Shown here: in pieces, positions 33,503 through 43,202 of the stretch
Layout: every line of letters starts with the position of its first letter
Position numbering within the stretch: the first letter of the stretch is position 1
DNA from: Vibrio chagasii
GTDB lineage: Bacteria > Pseudomonadota > Gammaproteobacteria > Enterobacterales > Vibrionaceae
Direction: 5' to 3'
DNA length: 64,000 nt
Assembly: GCF_024347355.1 (NCBI RefSeq)
Contig: NZ_AP025465.1
Coordinates: 682,001-746,000, forward strand
The notes under the pieces: model-generated
Told to the model about the DNA's origin: nothing
What the model saw: the letters and a program-made list of their open reading frames with translations, nothing else
Database searches by the model: none
Made by a program: the position numbers and the translations under genes

Positions 33503-34153
33503 TTATCCGTAACTGAGCACTAGGCCATGGGTCAACTTTGTCCAACCGTCTAGCAACACAAAGAGTAATAGTTTGAATGGCAGTGAGATGGTCATTGGCG
33601 ATACCATCATCATGCCCATGGCCAGCAAGATGTTGGATACGATCAGATCGATAGCGATGAATGGCAGGTACAACAGGAAGCCAATCTCAAACGCTCTCGT
33701 TAGCTCACTCACGGTAAAGGCGGGGAGCAACAACAACAAGCTGTCTGACTCCAAACGGTCGACGTACTTTTGTGGCCACAAGGTTCTTGCTGCATCGGTA
33801 AAAAAGACCGATTCAGTTTCACGGATGTGCTTTTTCAAGAACTCGCGGTACGGCTGCAATCCACTCTCGATTAAACCTTCGATGCTCTCCGAATCTTCAA
33901 GTGAGATTTCGTGCTGGGTCACGTAGTCATAGGTTTCAAACCCCACTGGCGCCATGATGAAGATCGACAGAATGATCGCCAATCCATACAAGGCCATATT
34001 GGGTGGAATTTGTTGTACACCTAAGGCGTTTCTTAGCAGAGAGAAAACCACGGCCAGTTTAACGAAGGAGGTCGCCATCATTGCAATGAAAGGAATCAAA
34101 GCAAGAAGGGCGAGTGTAACGATGAGGTTCAGTTCATCAGGTAACTGGATCAT
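33503..34153 (-). CDS. vscR: VscR, export gate protein (SctR)
   Basis: A 216-residue FliP/SctR-family protein with four membrane segments. The conserved block PFIAMMATSFVKLAVVFSLLRNALGVQQ and the ending MMVSPMTISLPFKLLLFVLLDGW are diagnostic. It forms the main ring of the SctRST pore. The start overlaps the vscQ stop. Confidence 0.92.
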   Translation of the reverse strand: MIQLPDELNLIVTLALLALIPFIAMMATSFVKLAVVFSLLRNALGVQQIPPNMALYGLAIILSIFIMAPVGFETYDYVTQHEISLEDSESIEGLIESGLQPYREFLKKHIRETESVFFTDAARTLWPQKYVDRLESDSLLLLLPAFTVSELTRAFEIGFLLYLPFIAIDLIVSNILLAMGMMMVSPMTISLPFKLLLFVLLDGWTKLTHGLVLSYG

Positions 34154-34419
34154 GCTGGCTCCTGACTGCCGCCAAACAGTTCGAGAACGCGGACACCCAA
34201 GCGTTCATTAATGTTCACTAGTTCGCATTCACCAATGATTTTGCCGTTTGCTCGCATGGTGACTGGGTTAGAAATTGGTTGGTTGAGCTCAAAGATAAAA
34301 CCCGGTTGCAGCGCGTTAAGCTGTTCTAAAGTAATGGTTTGCTGACCAACATCGAAAGTCAGTTCAATTGGCAATTGCTGGTGGTCGGTCAGTGCTTCAG
34401 AGCTGTTGATATCATTCAT
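34150..34419 (-). CDS. Possible internally initiated VscQ-C (89 residues)
   Basis: An in-frame ATG (MNDINSSEALTDHQQ) just before the SpoA domain would give an 89-residue C-terminal product. Yersinia YscQ makes a similar short YscQ-C from an internal start, and both forms are needed. The site has only an A/G-rich stretch (AAGAAAAAGAAACC) before it, so the evidence is position and size, not a strong ribosome site. Confidence 0.45.
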   Translation of the reverse strand: MNDINSSEALTDHQQLPIELTFDVGQQTITLEQLNALQPGFIFELNQPISNPVTMRANGKIIGECELVNINERLGVRVLELFGGSQEPA

Positions 34420-35118
34420 ATTGGTTTCTTTTTCTTGGATATGGAGTGTCGTATTATCGAGTTGGCATCGCCAAAGGTTGTGATTGGAGACCTGAAGAAG
34501 CACTTGGTGTTGCGCGATGTAGCAATCGTCGAAAAACACCACATCGCCCAGTTCAAGTTGCTCAAATTGACTGAGTGCCAAACGTGTTTTGCCAAAGCTC
34601 AACCAGAAGGGCAGTGCGATGTTTTGGCTCAGGTAAGAGGGCGCTTGTGGCAGAGTGTCAATCAACACATCTCGACCTTCATGGACCCACAGGCTAAGAG
34701 AGACATCATCGCGATTGATGGTGAGCATCAATACGTTTTCTTCTGGTGCAGGCTGCTCATGAACTTGAAGTTTGCTCAATACCGGAAGTTGTCCAAATAA
34801 GCGCTTAATCATGTCGGTGTAGGGCTCAATTTGGCTACTGAGCAACGCCAATTGCAAAGAGTTTGGTAGTGATTCAAATGCCGTCGAGTCAAGAATGCCA
34901 TTCAACCATTGCTGTAATTGCGCACTGCTGAAATCGATTTGAATAGTTTGTCCACCAATCAGTAGTGTTAAACGATAGCCAGAAAACTCCGGCTTTTGGC
35001 CAAGTGTGACCGATAAGCTATTGCTCTGACTATCTTGAAAGTGACACTGTTTTGCGCAAAGTTGATTACTTAGCGTGATGCTTGAAAGCTCGACCTTTGG
35101 GAAATCTAATATCATCAT
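34150..35118 (-). CDS. vscQ: VscQ, cytoplasmic C-ring/sorting pod protein (SctQ)
   Basis: A 322-residue protein with a variable N-terminal region and a C-terminal SpoA (FliN-like) domain: LPIELTFDVGQQTITLEQLNALQPGFIFELN...VTMRANGKIIGECELVNINERLGVRVLELF. It forms the pods of the cytoplasmic sorting platform with VscK and VscL. The start overlaps the vscP stop. An internal start probably gives a separate short product (listed next). Confidence 0.88.
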   Translation of the reverse strand: MMILDFPKVELSSITLSNQLCAKQCHFQDSQSNSLSVTLGQKPEFSGYRLTLLIGGQTIQIDFSSAQLQQWLNGILDSTAFESLPNSLQLALLSSQIEPYTDMIKRLFGQLPVLSKLQVHEQPAPEENVLMLTINRDDVSLSLWVHEGRDVLIDTLPQAPSYLSQNIALPFWLSFGKTRLALSQFEQLELGDVVFFDDCYIAQHQVLLQVSNHNLWRCQLDNTTLHIQEKETNMNDINSSEALTDHQQLPIELTFDVGQQTITLEQLNALQPGFIFELNQPISNPVTMRANGKIIGECELVNINERLGVRVLELFGGSQEPA

Positions 35119-36104
35119 TCGTCCTCAGGCTTCCATTCATCGTAAATGCTGCGTTGTTGTCGCGAACGTTGTTGGTCTTGTTGTTGGTTCATCTGTTCGC
35201 TGACTGCGATCCGAATCGGTTGGTCGATGCCTAAACGTTGCAGACGCTCGGTCAACTCTTGCTTAGCCGTTTGGTTGATCAGCGAAAGAGCGTGCTCTTG
35301 CTTAATCAGCACGCTGTAGCCAGAACTGTCTTGCTTGATGGAGATCTCGCCACCTTTTAATTGGCCTTCATTTAGAAGTAGGCGAACTTCTCTCTCGTTT
35401 GCTGAAGGAAGAGACACGTAGATCTTGTCGACTAACTTATTAATCAATTCGCTTACGTCTTGAGCTCTATTCTGGGGCCCGTGTGTCTCTACGTTTTTCA
35501 GGATGATGTCGCCTTGCGCTGTTGCTTGGCTTAGGTTGGGCATCGGGTGAAGCTTAGCGTCCGACTCTGAACTTGGATGACGCAGATCGATGTGCTTCAC
35601 TGCTTTAACCTTCTCTTCAAGCGCGGACAATGCGGCTTTCAAGTCGATAATTTTCGAGTCCACAATAGTAGCAGCGTCTTTTGCCGTAGGGTCGAGTTTA
35701 TGAGCTGCTGCATCTAACTTATGCAGTTGGCCTTGCTGCACACATTCTCTCTCAAAGAGAGCGTGACTTGGCTTTTCTGGATGCAGACCAGCTTCTGACT
35801 TTTCATTAGCAGGTTGATCTTTCAAGTTTTCAGGGTGTTCTTGGCCACCGTCGAGCTGCTCTTTCCCCGCCTTAGGAATAGCACTGCTGGCCTTGCCTTT
35901 GTTCTTCATGCTATCGAGCTTGTCTGCGTTCAATACAGCAGCGAATAAACGAGAAGTCTCTGACTCATGTTCGCTTTCTGCTTGCGTTGGCTTAAGCGCA
36001 TTCTTAAAGCGAGATTCAAGCTCTTCTGAGACTTGGTTGACCGGCCTCTGTTGAATCTGTTGCGGATGTTCAGTTGTGTTTGGATGATCGTTTTTGACTC
36101 GCAT
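35115..36104 (-). CDS. vscP: VscP, needle length/substrate-switch protein (SctP)
   Basis: A 329-residue protein, hydrophilic and low-complexity in the first 180 residues (likely extended, ruler-like) with a compact C-terminal T3S4 domain (EREVRLLLNEGQLKGGEISIKQDSSGYSVLIKQ). SctP measures needle length and contacts VscU. It overlaps vscQ by four bases. Confidence 0.83.
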   Translation of the reverse strand: MRVKNDHPNTTEHPQQIQQRPVNQVSEELESRFKNALKPTQAESEHESETSRLFAAVLNADKLDSMKNKGKASSAIPKAGKEQLDGGQEHPENLKDQPANEKSEAGLHPEKPSHALFERECVQQGQLHKLDAAAHKLDPTAKDAATIVDSKIIDLKAALSALEEKVKAVKHIDLRHPSSESDAKLHPMPNLSQATAQGDIILKNVETHGPQNRAQDVSELINKLVDKIYVSLPSANEREVRLLLNEGQLKGGEISIKQDSSGYSVLIKQEHALSLINQTAKQELTERLQRLGIDQPIRIAVSEQMNQQQDQQRSRQQRSIYDEWKPEDE

Positions 36105-36113
36105 CTGTACCTT

Positions 36114-36575
36114 CTATGAAACAACAACGTTGCGGAACTCTTCTTGTTCGAGCTCTTCTTGATACTGCGCTTGGCGTGCTTGCTCAGCGATTTCTTGTTC
36201 GTTTAATTGAATGAATTTTTCTTTGGTTTTATGGGCGGCCATAGCGTCTTGCTTTCTTTCCTTGAGTCGCTGGTTCTCTTGTTCCAATGCCTTTTTTTCT
36301 TCTGCGACTCGTTGTTTTAAATCGGCCTCTCTTTCCCTTAACAGCGCGATTTCTTGCCGCAATATTTCAAGTTCTTTTAGAACGACGGTTTTCTGTTTGG
36401 CTTTCGCAAAGCGCCGTTCTTCTTCCTCTTCGCGCCATTGACGATAGTCAACGACAGACTGTTCCGCCTTTCGGAGTGAGGCTCGTGCGTTATTGACTCG
36501 ATACTCTTGTTGCTGAACCGCGCGATCCGCACGGTCGGCACGAATTTTTTTTATCTCTAGCAGTCGCTCGATCAT
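36114..36575 (-). CDS. vscO: VscO, coiled-coil stalk protein (SctO)
   Basis: A 153-residue protein that is almost entirely charged coiled coil ([20 protein letters not shown]...). SctO is the FliJ-like stalk between the ATPase and the export gate. It lies between vscP and vscN, overlapping the vscN stop by four bases. Confidence 0.85.
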   Translation of the reverse strand: MIERLLEIKKIRADRADRAVQQQEYRVNNARASLRKAEQSVVDYRQWREEEEERRFAKAKQKTVVLKELEILRQEIALLREREADLKQRVAEEKKALEQENQRLKERKQDAMAAHKTKEKFIQLNEQEIAEQARQAQYQEELEQEEFRNVVVS

Positions 36576-37894
36576 AGGCCTGCAAGTCCTCGTAGCTGCG
36601 TGACGCTCTCACCGAGCTCACTTGGCTCGTGCGTACCTTGGCGCAAGAACGCTCCTATATCATCTCCCTGTGCGATGGCCATATCCGCGCGACTGTCGGC
36701 ACCGTGTTGGTATTCACCAATTTTGATCAACAGTTCGACTTCTTCATATTTAGCCAGCATTTCGCGCATGTGAGCCGCGGACGCTTGATGAGTTTTATCG
36801 ACGATTTGGTTCATTACACGACTGGCTGAGCGAAGCACATCAATGGCTGGGTAGTGGTTCATCGCCGCCAATTTACGAGAAAGAATGATGTGGCCATCGA
36901 GTATCGAACGCGTTTCATCGGCGACCGGCTCAGTCATATCGTCACCTTCCACAAGTACGGTATAAAGCGCGGTGATGGAGCCTTTGTCTGATTGACCTGC
37001 ACGTTCCATCAGTTTTGGTAGCGCGGCAAAAACAGAAGGCGGATAGCCCCGTCGTGTTGGTGGCTCGCCAGCGGCCAAGCCGATTTCACGCTGAGCTCGA
37101 GCAAAACGCGTCACCGAATCCATCAGCAGCAGGACTCGTTTACCTTGATCGCGAAAGTACTCGGCGATAGAGGTCGCGACGAACGCCGCTTTGGCACGTT
37201 CCATTGCTGGCCTGTCAGAGGTTGCGACAACAAGTACTGACTTTGCCATACCTTCTTCCCCAAGGTCGTGCTCGATAAATTCTCTTACTTCACGACCCCT
37301 TTCACCGATGAGGGCAAGCACGGTTACATCGACATCGGCAGAGCGAATAAGCTTGGCAAGCAGGGTACTTTTACCACCGCCCGCTGCGGCAAAAATGCCC
37401 ATCCTTTGTCCTTCACCACAGGTGAGCAATCCGTCGATAGAACGCACGCCCATCGAAATCGGTTTTTCAATCAGCTTTCGCTGCATTGGTGGTGGCGCAT
37501 CGCGGTAAACCGGATACCAAGCGCTCGGCTCAGTGCTTTGAGAACCATCGAATGGGCGGCCTAGACCATCAAGAGTTTTCCCTAAAAGGTGATCGCCAAC
37601 ACCGACTTCGTGCATTTTTCCAAGCGGGCTCACTTCGGTATTGGATGAAATTCCAAACATGTTGCCAAGTGGAGTAAGCAACGCATGGTGTTGCTCAAAA
37701 CCCACCACCTCCGCAAGCAGCGACAAGGTTTGATCTGGATTACGTAGCTCACAAAGCTCGCCGACACGAACACCAGGCACAACGGCTTTGATAATAGTGC
37801 CAGTAACCTGAGTCACACGACCGCGGATTTGGATCAAACGCGTTTGCTTGATGGCTGATTGTTGAGTTTCGATGATGTATGAGAAGTCGTTCAA
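36572..37894 (-). CDS. vscN: VscN, T3SS ATPase (SctN)
   Basis: A 440-residue F1-type ATPase. Walker A is AAGGGKST, Walker B is [11 protein letters not shown], and the family arginine-containing C-terminal region is complete. It unfolds substrates and strips chaperones at the base of the export gate. The start codon is TTG ([13 protein letters not shown]...), there is no ATG upstream in the frame, and no Shine-Dalgarno is visible. The length from this TTG matches YscN (about 439 residues). It heads the minus-strand operon. Confidence 0.93.
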   Translation of the reverse strand: MNDFSYIIETQQSAIKQTRLIQIRGRVTQVTGTIIKAVVPGVRVGELCELRNPDQTLSLLAEVVGFEQHHALLTPLGNMFGISSNTEVSPLGKMHEVGVGDHLLGKTLDGLGRPFDGSQSTEPSAWYPVYRDAPPPMQRKLIEKPISMGVRSIDGLLTCGEGQRMGIFAAAGGGKSTLLAKLIRSADVDVTVLALIGERGREVREFIEHDLGEEGMAKSVLVVATSDRPAMERAKAAFVATSIAEYFRDQGKRVLLLMDSVTRFARAQREIGLAAGEPPTRRGYPPSVFAALPKLMERAGQSDKGSITALYTVLVEGDDMTEPVADETRSILDGHIILSRKLAAMNHYPAIDVLRSASRVMNQIVDKTHQASAAHMREMLAKYEEVELLIKIGEYQHGADSRADMAIAQGDDIGAFLRQGTHEPSELGESVTQLRGLAGL

Positions 37895-37925
37895 TTTAAG
37901 AAAACATGCAATAACTGATGCTGGG

Positions 37926-37977
37926 AGAATAGGAAGGATGAAGCCGTTTTTATAGTGACTATTGGTCGGGAGTTTTT
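37926..37977 (-). promoter_or_regulatory. ExsA-type promoter of vscN-vscU
   Basis: Box AAAAACTCCCGAC (37965-37977) on the minus strand has -10 TATTCT (37926-37931). The -35 position is poor (GTCACT), but the box and the distance from box to -10 (33 bases) match the other sites within one base. Confidence 0.6.
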
Positions 37978-37996
37978 AGAAAACTTAAAACGCCCT

Positions 37997-38047
37997 AAAA
38001 AAACACGTCTGATTTTGACAGCCTAATAAAAATGCAATTCCTATAAT
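37997..38047 (+). promoter_or_regulatory. ExsA-type promoter of the vopN-vopD operon
   Basis: Box AAAAACACGTC within an A7 run (ending at 38009) is followed by TTGACA (38015-38020), exactly 21 bases, then TATAAT (38042-38047). It has consensus -35 and -10 hexamers with the long spacer that RNA polymerase alone uses poorly. It lies back to back with the vscN promoter. Confidence 0.85.
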
Positions 38048-38078
38048 TCGCTCATATTGTAGGAAGGAGTGCAAATCA

Positions 38079-38972
38079 ATGAGCACTATCAATAGCCAAA
38101 TTTTTACGGGCAACAAATTTGACGCGCCAATTAGAAGTAACCTCGAGTCTTCCCGCACGGGAGCCTCAGTCAATGGTAACTACCGAGGTGAAACTGTCCG
38201 CGTACACAATGCAACTCAGTCGCTGTTTGATGCAATGGAAGAGCTGACGGCGTTAGGTTCAGAAAAAGCAGAAAAAGATCTCACGAAACGCAAAGTAAAA
38301 GACGGCAGTATTCGCGTGAATGAAGCGCACGAGCTGGTTTCTGACTACCTAAGAAAAGTGCCTGATCTTGAGAAGAACCAAAAGATCAAAGACCTTGCTA
38401 CCAAAATGGCAAGCGGTAACTTATCAACGATTGCTCAGTTACAGGCGTACCTCAACGGATTCTCTGAAGAGAAGAGCCATCAGTACCTAGCGCTGCAAGC
38501 AGTGAAAAAGTTCCTCGGAGCCAATTCAGAAAGTAAGAATCTACTAGCGCTGATAGACCAAGCCATTCTGACCTTTGAGCAGAATCCGGACTCTTGGGCT
38601 CAGATTGATACTGAAATTCGTGTTTCAAGCTTCGCGGATGAATACAGCCAAGAGCAAGGCTTTAGCAGTTTGCATCAATTGCGTGGCTTCTATCGCGACA
38701 CGGTACACAGCTACCAAGGTTTAGGCTCAGCATACAAGGATGTGGTTGAGCGTTTTGGTGCAAAAGAGGTCTCCACGGCGGTCGACTTTATGTTGCAGGG
38801 TATGAGCGCAGATTTGAGCGTTCAAGGTAGCAATATTGACTCCGTTAAGCTCCAGCTTCTGATGTCCGATATGCAAAAACTTAAGACGTTGAATACGCTT
38901 CAAGACCAAGTTAGTAATCTCTACCAGATGTTCAAACCTCAGCAGGCAAACTATGGCTTATCAAGTTACTGA
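38079..38972 (+). CDS. vopN: VopN, gatekeeper (SctW, YopN-like)
   Basis: A 297-residue YopN/MxiC-like protein. The N-terminus is polar and secretion-prone (MSTINSQIFTGNKFDAP), followed by helical repeats (MEELTALGSEKAEKDLTKRKVKDGSIRVNEAHEL). It blocks effector export until host contact, working with TyeA, SycN and VscB. AGGAAGGAG precedes the ATG. The 3' end overlaps tyeA. Confidence 0.9.
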   Translation: MSTINSQIFTGNKFDAPIRSNLESSRTGASVNGNYRGETVRVHNATQSLFDAMEELTALGSEKAEKDLTKRKVKDGSIRVNEAHELVSDYLRKVPDLEKNQKIKDLATKMASGNLSTIAQLQAYLNGFSEEKSHQYLALQAVKKFLGANSESKNLLALIDQAILTFEQNPDSWAQIDTEIRVSSFADEYSQEQGFSSLHQLRGFYRDTVHSYQGLGSAYKDVVERFGAKEVSTAVDFMLQGMSADLSVQGSNIDSVKLQLLMSDMQKLKTLNTLQDQVSNLYQMFKPQQANYGLSSY

Positions 38973-39237
38973 TTTAATGTCAGACGTCATCGCTTTGGTT
39001 GAGCAGCGTTGGGTGGGAAGTGTCGAGATATGGAACCTAGTGAACGCCATGGAGTTGGCGTCCACGGAGAGAAAAATCAGCTTTTTTAGGGAACTTCACA
39101 AACTTATTCGCCATATTCCAATTGATGTATTTAACGATGAAGAACAGCGACAAAACCTAATACAAGCTGTGCAAAAAGCGCTTGATGAAGCGATTGATTT
39201 AGAAGAAGAGGAAATGTGGGACGATGAATTGGATTGA
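38953..39237 (+). CDS. tyeA: TyeA, gatekeeper partner
   Basis: A 94-residue protein, MAYQVTDLMSDVIALVEQRWVG..., with the TyeA length and acidic C-terminus (EEEEMWDDELD). TyeA binds the C-terminus of YopN to close the gate. The start overlaps vopN, as in Yersinia, where a frameshift fusion can occur. Confidence 0.88.
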   Translation: MAYQVTDLMSDVIALVEQRWVGSVEIWNLVNAMELASTERKISFFRELHKLIRHIPIDVFNDEEQRQNLIQAVQKALDEAIDLEEEEMWDDELD

Positions 39238-39598
39238 TGCATCAGTGGATGATTTTTGCCGAGGAATGGGACTTGAAGCGGTAGACTTCTCGTCAGCAGG
39301 ACGTGTTCAACTGAGTTTCGAACAGAGCGGCACTCTGCACGTTGAGAGGCATCAGGACTGCCTGTTTCTCATGCTGGCGAAACCGCTGCATTGGCACCAA
39401 TCAAATGAGCCGATTAAAAAGGCGTTGAGTTTTTGCCATTCAGGTCAAGGCTGGCCATTCGTCATAAAGAGCGGTTTACTGGATGAACAGACACTGGTCT
39501 TCTCTGCACAAATTGAAGGGGATGAAGTGACCCTACCAACCATCGAGCAAGCGTTCGCTCTACTGGTTCGTTTACATAAAGATGTGGCGGATTCATGA
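39224..39598 (+). CDS. sycN: SycN, gatekeeper chaperone
   Basis: A 124-residue CesT-fold chaperone (MNWIDASVDDFCRGMGLEAVDFSSAGRVQLSFEQSGTLHV). It is expected to heterodimerise with VscB on the VopN N-terminus. It overlaps tyeA at the start and vscX at the stop. Confidence 0.85.
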   Translation: MNWIDASVDDFCRGMGLEAVDFSSAGRVQLSFEQSGTLHVERHQDCLFLMLAKPLHWHQSNEPIKKALSFCHSGQGWPFVIKSGLLDEQTLVFSAQIEGDEVTLPTIEQAFALLVRLHKDVADS

Positions 39599-39972
39599 GC
39601 CGTATTAGTACGTTAAACGTCGGTATTGAAGGCTTTACTTACGTTTCACTTGAGCAGGCTGAAAGCGACTTCCCACAGCGTTTTCAGCTGTTGCCTGACG
39701 GTCAAGCCATCGCGACTCACTTAGAGAAACTGTACGAGCTTCGCCCCTCTGAGCACTACCTGGTGTCACTGGCCAAGCCAAAATTGACACATTCGGAGCT
39801 ACTTCGCCCGGACAAGTACCGTCAACAGTTTGATGCCACTCAGCAGCGGCTTCAGGAATTGGCACAGAAAAATGGCTCTCATGCGCTCAATCAGGCTGTG
39901 GAAACATTGCAAAGTACTCAATTAGACCAACGTTATCTCACTATGGCGTTGAATCTACTAATTCAGGTTTAA
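39595..39972 (+). CDS. vscX: VscX, export regulator (YscX-like)
   Basis: A 125-residue protein with YscX-like order (MSRISTLNVGIEGFTYVSLEQAESDFPQRFQLLPDG...). YscX is exported early and acts with YscY and the export gate protein. Order sycN-X-Y-D is conserved in Ysc systems. Confidence 0.85.
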   Translation: MSRISTLNVGIEGFTYVSLEQAESDFPQRFQLLPDGQAIATHLEKLYELRPSEHYLVSLAKPKLTHSELLRPDKYRQQFDATQQRLQELAQKNGSHALNQAVETLQSTQLDQRYLTMALNLLIQV

Positions 39973-39979
39973 AAAGCCC

Positions 39980-40318
39980 ATGTTGAAGACAAAAGACGTG
40001 GAGCTTTTGCTTATCCACGCCGCACTCCAAGTTCAATATCAAAAGCCGGAACAAGCGATTATCTTGCTTGATGCACTGCTGGAAATCGAACCTCAGCATC
40101 AGGAAGCTCGCCAAACATTAGCGGTAGCATGCCTCAATTCAGGCCGATATACGCGTTCAATTGAGCTGTGCGAAAGCTTATTGGAAAGCGAACACTCAAA
40201 TAAAGCGGGCTTGTGGTTTTGCCTAAGCCAAGCTCGCTGGAAAGAACAGGATGTTGAAGGTGCCCGCCGAGCACATCGACATTATCTACAATCTCTAAAT
40301 AGTGAATCAAATGAATAA
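39980..40318 (+). CDS. vscY: VscY, chaperone of VscX
   Basis: A 112-residue TPR-like protein ([42 protein letters not shown]). YscY binds YscX and both contact the major export gate protein. The stop overlaps the vcrD start. Confidence 0.85.
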   Translation: MLKTKDVELLLIHAALQVQYQKPEQAIILLDALLEIEPQHQEARQTLAVACLNSGRYTRSIELCESLLESEHSNKAGLWFCLSQARWKEQDVEGARRAHRHYLQSLNSESNE

Positions 40319-42428
40319 GTTGATTGATACTCTAAACAAAGTCGGACAGCGTAAAGACATTATGCTTGCCGTGATGCTACTTGCGATCGTCTTTATGATG
40401 ATCTTGCCTCTACCTACGGCACTAGTGGACGTTTTGATCGGTACCAACATGAGCATTGCGGTCGTCTTATTGATGTTGGCTATCTACATCACTACACCAC
40501 TGGAATTTTCTGCATTTCCAGCCGTGCTTTTGATCACTACCTTGTTTCGTTTGTCACTTTCTATTACGACAACGCGACTTATCCTGCTGCAAGGTGATGC
40601 AGGTCAGATCGTATACACCTTCGGTAACTTCGTGGTCGGCGGTAACTTGGTAGTAGGTATTGTTGTTTTCCTTATCATCACCATTGTTCAATTTATGGTG
40701 ATCACCAAAGGTTCTGAAAGGGTTGCAGAAGTCAGCGCTCGGTTCTCTCTTGACGCGATGCCGGGTAAGCAGATGAGTATCGATGGCGATATGCGTGCTG
40801 GAGTTATTGATGTTCATGAGGCGCGTCACCGCCGTTCATTGATCGAAAAAGAAAGCCAAATGTATGGCTCGATGGATGGCGCGATGAAGTTCGTTAAAGG
40901 CGACTCAATCGCGGGCCTGATTATCATAGTGGTAAACATTCTCGGTGGTGTAACTATTGGGGTTACTCAAAAGGGCATGTCTGCCTCTGAGGCACTTGAA
41001 TTGTTCGCAGTCCTGACCGTTGGTGATGGTCTGGTGTCGCAGATCCCGGCACTGTTTATCGCTATCACGGCTGGCATCATCGTTACTCGTGTCTCAAATG
41101 AGGATTCTTCTGACCTAGGTTCAGATATTGGTGGACAAGTGACCGCTCAGCCAAGAGCTTTGTTGGTTGGTGGTGTTCTGCTGATTTTGTTTGCTCTTAT
41201 TCCGGGCTTCCCGAAGATTACCTTCTTAATTCTTGCTGCTGTTGTTGGCGGTGGTGGTTTCTTCTTATCCTACCAACAAAAGAAACAAAGCGAATCTGAC
41301 AGCTCTGACTTGCCTAGCTTCGTTGCCCAAGGTGCTGGTTCGCCAGCCGCTAAGCCCAATAAACCGACGCCATCTCGTAACAGCAAAGGCAAGCTGGGTG
41401 AGCAAGAAGAGTTTGCGATGACAGTACCGCTGCTCATCGACTTGGATTCTCGCTTGCAAGAAAGTTTAGAGGCCGTGGCTCTCAACGATGAGCTTGCGCG
41501 TGTCAGACGTGCACTTTATCTCGATCTCGGTGTCCCGTTCCCCGGTATTCACTTACGTTTCAACGAGGGAATGAGTAACGGCGAGTATTTAATTCAATTG
41601 CAAGAAGTGCCGGTCGCTCGTGGTCGAATTGAAAGCGAGAAACTGCTGGTAACAGAAGGTAATGAACAGATCGATTTACTGGGCGTACCTTATGAAAAAG
41701 ATGACGATTTTCTGCCGGGTATTACGAGTCTTTGGGTTGACCAAAGTCATTATGAAAAACTCCAAAACAGTCATGTGGGCTTTCTGACCCCTGATCGCAT
41801 TCTGACTTATCATTTGTCTCACGTTCTGAAAGAGTACGCGCAAGACTTTATCGGTATTCAAGAGACCCGCTACCTGCTGGAGCAAATGGAAGGTAGCTAT
41901 TCCGAACTGGTAAAAGAAGCGCAGCGTATTGTGCCTTTGCAAAAGATGACGGAAATTCTGCAGCGTTTGGTTTCTGAAGACATTTCTATTCGTAATTTAC
42001 GAGTGATCTTAGAAGCCATGGTTGAGTGGGGCCAGAAAGAGAAAGACGTGGTACAGCTAACTGAATATATCCGTTCAAGCTTGAAGCGCTATATCTGCTA
42101 CAAGTACGCCAGCGGTCAAAACATGCTACCAGCTTATTTATTAGATCAAAGCTTGGAAGATAGGATTCGTAATGGCATTCGTCAGACTTCTGCAGGCAGT
42201 TACTTGGCGCTTGACCCCTCTGTCACTCAACAATTTGTCAGCGACGTTAAGCAAACCATTGGTGATTTAAGTCGCATGCCAAATAAACCTGTGCTGGTGG
42301 TGTCGATGGATGTGCGCCGTTACGTACGCAAACTGATCGAGTCTGAATACTACGAATTGCCAGTGTTGTCGTTCCAAGAGCTGACGCAACAAATCAATAT
42401 TCAACCGCTTGGCAGGGTAGGTATGTGA
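40302..42428 (+). CDS. vcrD: VcrD, major export gate protein (SctV)
   Basis: A 708-residue FlhA/LcrD-family protein. The N-terminal half has seven to eight membrane segments with the FHIPEP-type motif region ([54 protein letters not shown]) and the long C-terminal cytoplasmic domain that forms the nonameric docking ring for chaperone-substrate complexes. Full length. A second in-frame ATG lies three codons into the frame. Confidence 0.93.
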   Translation: MNQMNKLIDTLNKVGQRKDIMLAVMLLAIVFMMILPLPTALVDVLIGTNMSIAVVLLMLAIYITTPLEFSAFPAVLLITTLFRLSLSITTTRLILLQGDAGQIVYTFGNFVVGGNLVVGIVVFLIITIVQFMVITKGSERVAEVSARFSLDAMPGKQMSIDGDMRAGVIDVHEARHRRSLIEKESQMYGSMDGAMKFVKGDSIAGLIIIVVNILGGVTIGVTQKGMSASEALELFAVLTVGDGLVSQIPALFIAITAGIIVTRVSNEDSSDLGSDIGGQVTAQPRALLVGGVLLILFALIPGFPKITFLILAAVVGGGGFFLSYQQKKQSESDSSDLPSFVAQGAGSPAAKPNKPTPSRNSKGKLGEQEEFAMTVPLLIDLDSRLQESLEAVALNDELARVRRALYLDLGVPFPGIHLRFNEGMSNGEYLIQLQEVPVARGRIESEKLLVTEGNEQIDLLGVPYEKDDDFLPGITSLWVDQSHYEKLQNSHVGFLTPDRILTYHLSHVLKEYAQDFIGIQETRYLLEQMEGSYSELVKEAQRIVPLQKMTEILQRLVSEDISIRNLRVILEAMVEWGQKEKDVVQLTEYIRSSLKRYICYKYASGQNMLPAYLLDQSLEDRIRNGIRQTSAGSYLALDPSVTQQFVSDVKQTIGDLSRMPNKPVLVVSMDVRRYVRKLIESEYYELPVLSFQELTQQINIQPLGRVGM

Positions 42429-42841
42429 TGAAATGCCTTCTCACTCAGTCTCTAGTGGCGTCAGGCATCGAAGTGAAGCCCTACTTTTGGCAGAAAAGTA
42501 CTATCTTACTTGGTTATCGTTATGAATTTGATGGGATGGAGCTGGTCTTCCGTGTCGAAGAGGGCGAAATCATCATTGTACTACTGCGAAGAACCAGCCC
42601 GAACCAAGGTCTAGGCAACCCTTTCTCCGCGCTATTTGTGCTCGCAGAACATGCCATCCGTTTGTATCCGCTCGACTGGACTATTCGTGGCAACGTTGAT
42701 GTATTGCGAGGTAGTAACATGAGCAGCCAACGGTTAGCACAATTCTACTTACGAGCCTGCGGCGCGAGCCATGATCAACAAGAGGATTGGTATTTCTTGC
42801 GCCTTAGTGATTACCGACCTTTGAGAAAGAGAAAAATTTAA
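42425..42841 (+). CDS. vcrR: VcrR, LcrR-like protein
   Basis: A 138-residue soluble protein at the lcrR position between vcrD and vcrG (LQPLWTI-type basic C-terminus, [11 protein letters not shown]). The function of LcrR is not well defined; in Yersinia it affects LcrG and translocator control. The ATG overlaps the vcrD stop. Confidence 0.78.
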   Translation: MMKCLLTQSLVASGIEVKPYFWQKSTILLGYRYEFDGMELVFRVEEGEIIIVLLRRTSPNQGLGNPFSALFVLAEHAIRLYPLDWTIRGNVDVLRGSNMSSQRLAQFYLRACGASHDQQEDWYFLRLSDYRPLRKRKI

Positions 42842-42901
42842 AAACTCTCGACTGTTACTGACAGCATCCCAAAGATGCTTGGCTTTAAGATAGGACACAA
42901 G

Positions 42902-43192
42902 ATGAAGCAACCCTTTACTGAAACCATTGAAAACGCGGAACTTGCTATTCGCAATGCTGAAGACAGAACTGATGTATTCAATGAACTACTCGAAGGATTA
43001 GGCGTTGGTCCGGTAGCAGGCAATATTCTGCTCGATGGGTTAAATGCTTCGCCCCAATTGATGAAACAAGCAGAGCATGAGTTGCTTGAAGAAGTACAAC
43101 GCCGCAGACAACAACAGCATCAGCCACAAGCCACGACCACTAAAGGCATTAGGCGCAAGCGACCGACCATGATGCGTGGCATGGTGATCTAG
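42902..43192 (+). CDS. vcrG: VcrG, LcrG-like needle-tip regulator
   Basis: A 96-residue protein with a helical N-terminus (KQPFTETIENAELAIRNAEDRTDVFNELLEGLG) and a basic Gln-rich tail. It is just before vcrV, as lcrG precedes lcrV, and should bind VcrV in the cytoplasm. An in-frame ATG nine codons upstream is possible; the chosen one matches LcrG length and has AGGAC before it. Confidence 0.8.
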   Translation: MKQPFTETIENAELAIRNAEDRTDVFNELLEGLGVGPVAGNILLDGLNASPQLMKQAEHELLEEVQRRRQQQHQPQATTTKGIRRKRPTMMRGMVI

Positions 43193-43202
43193 AGGTTTTT
43201 AC

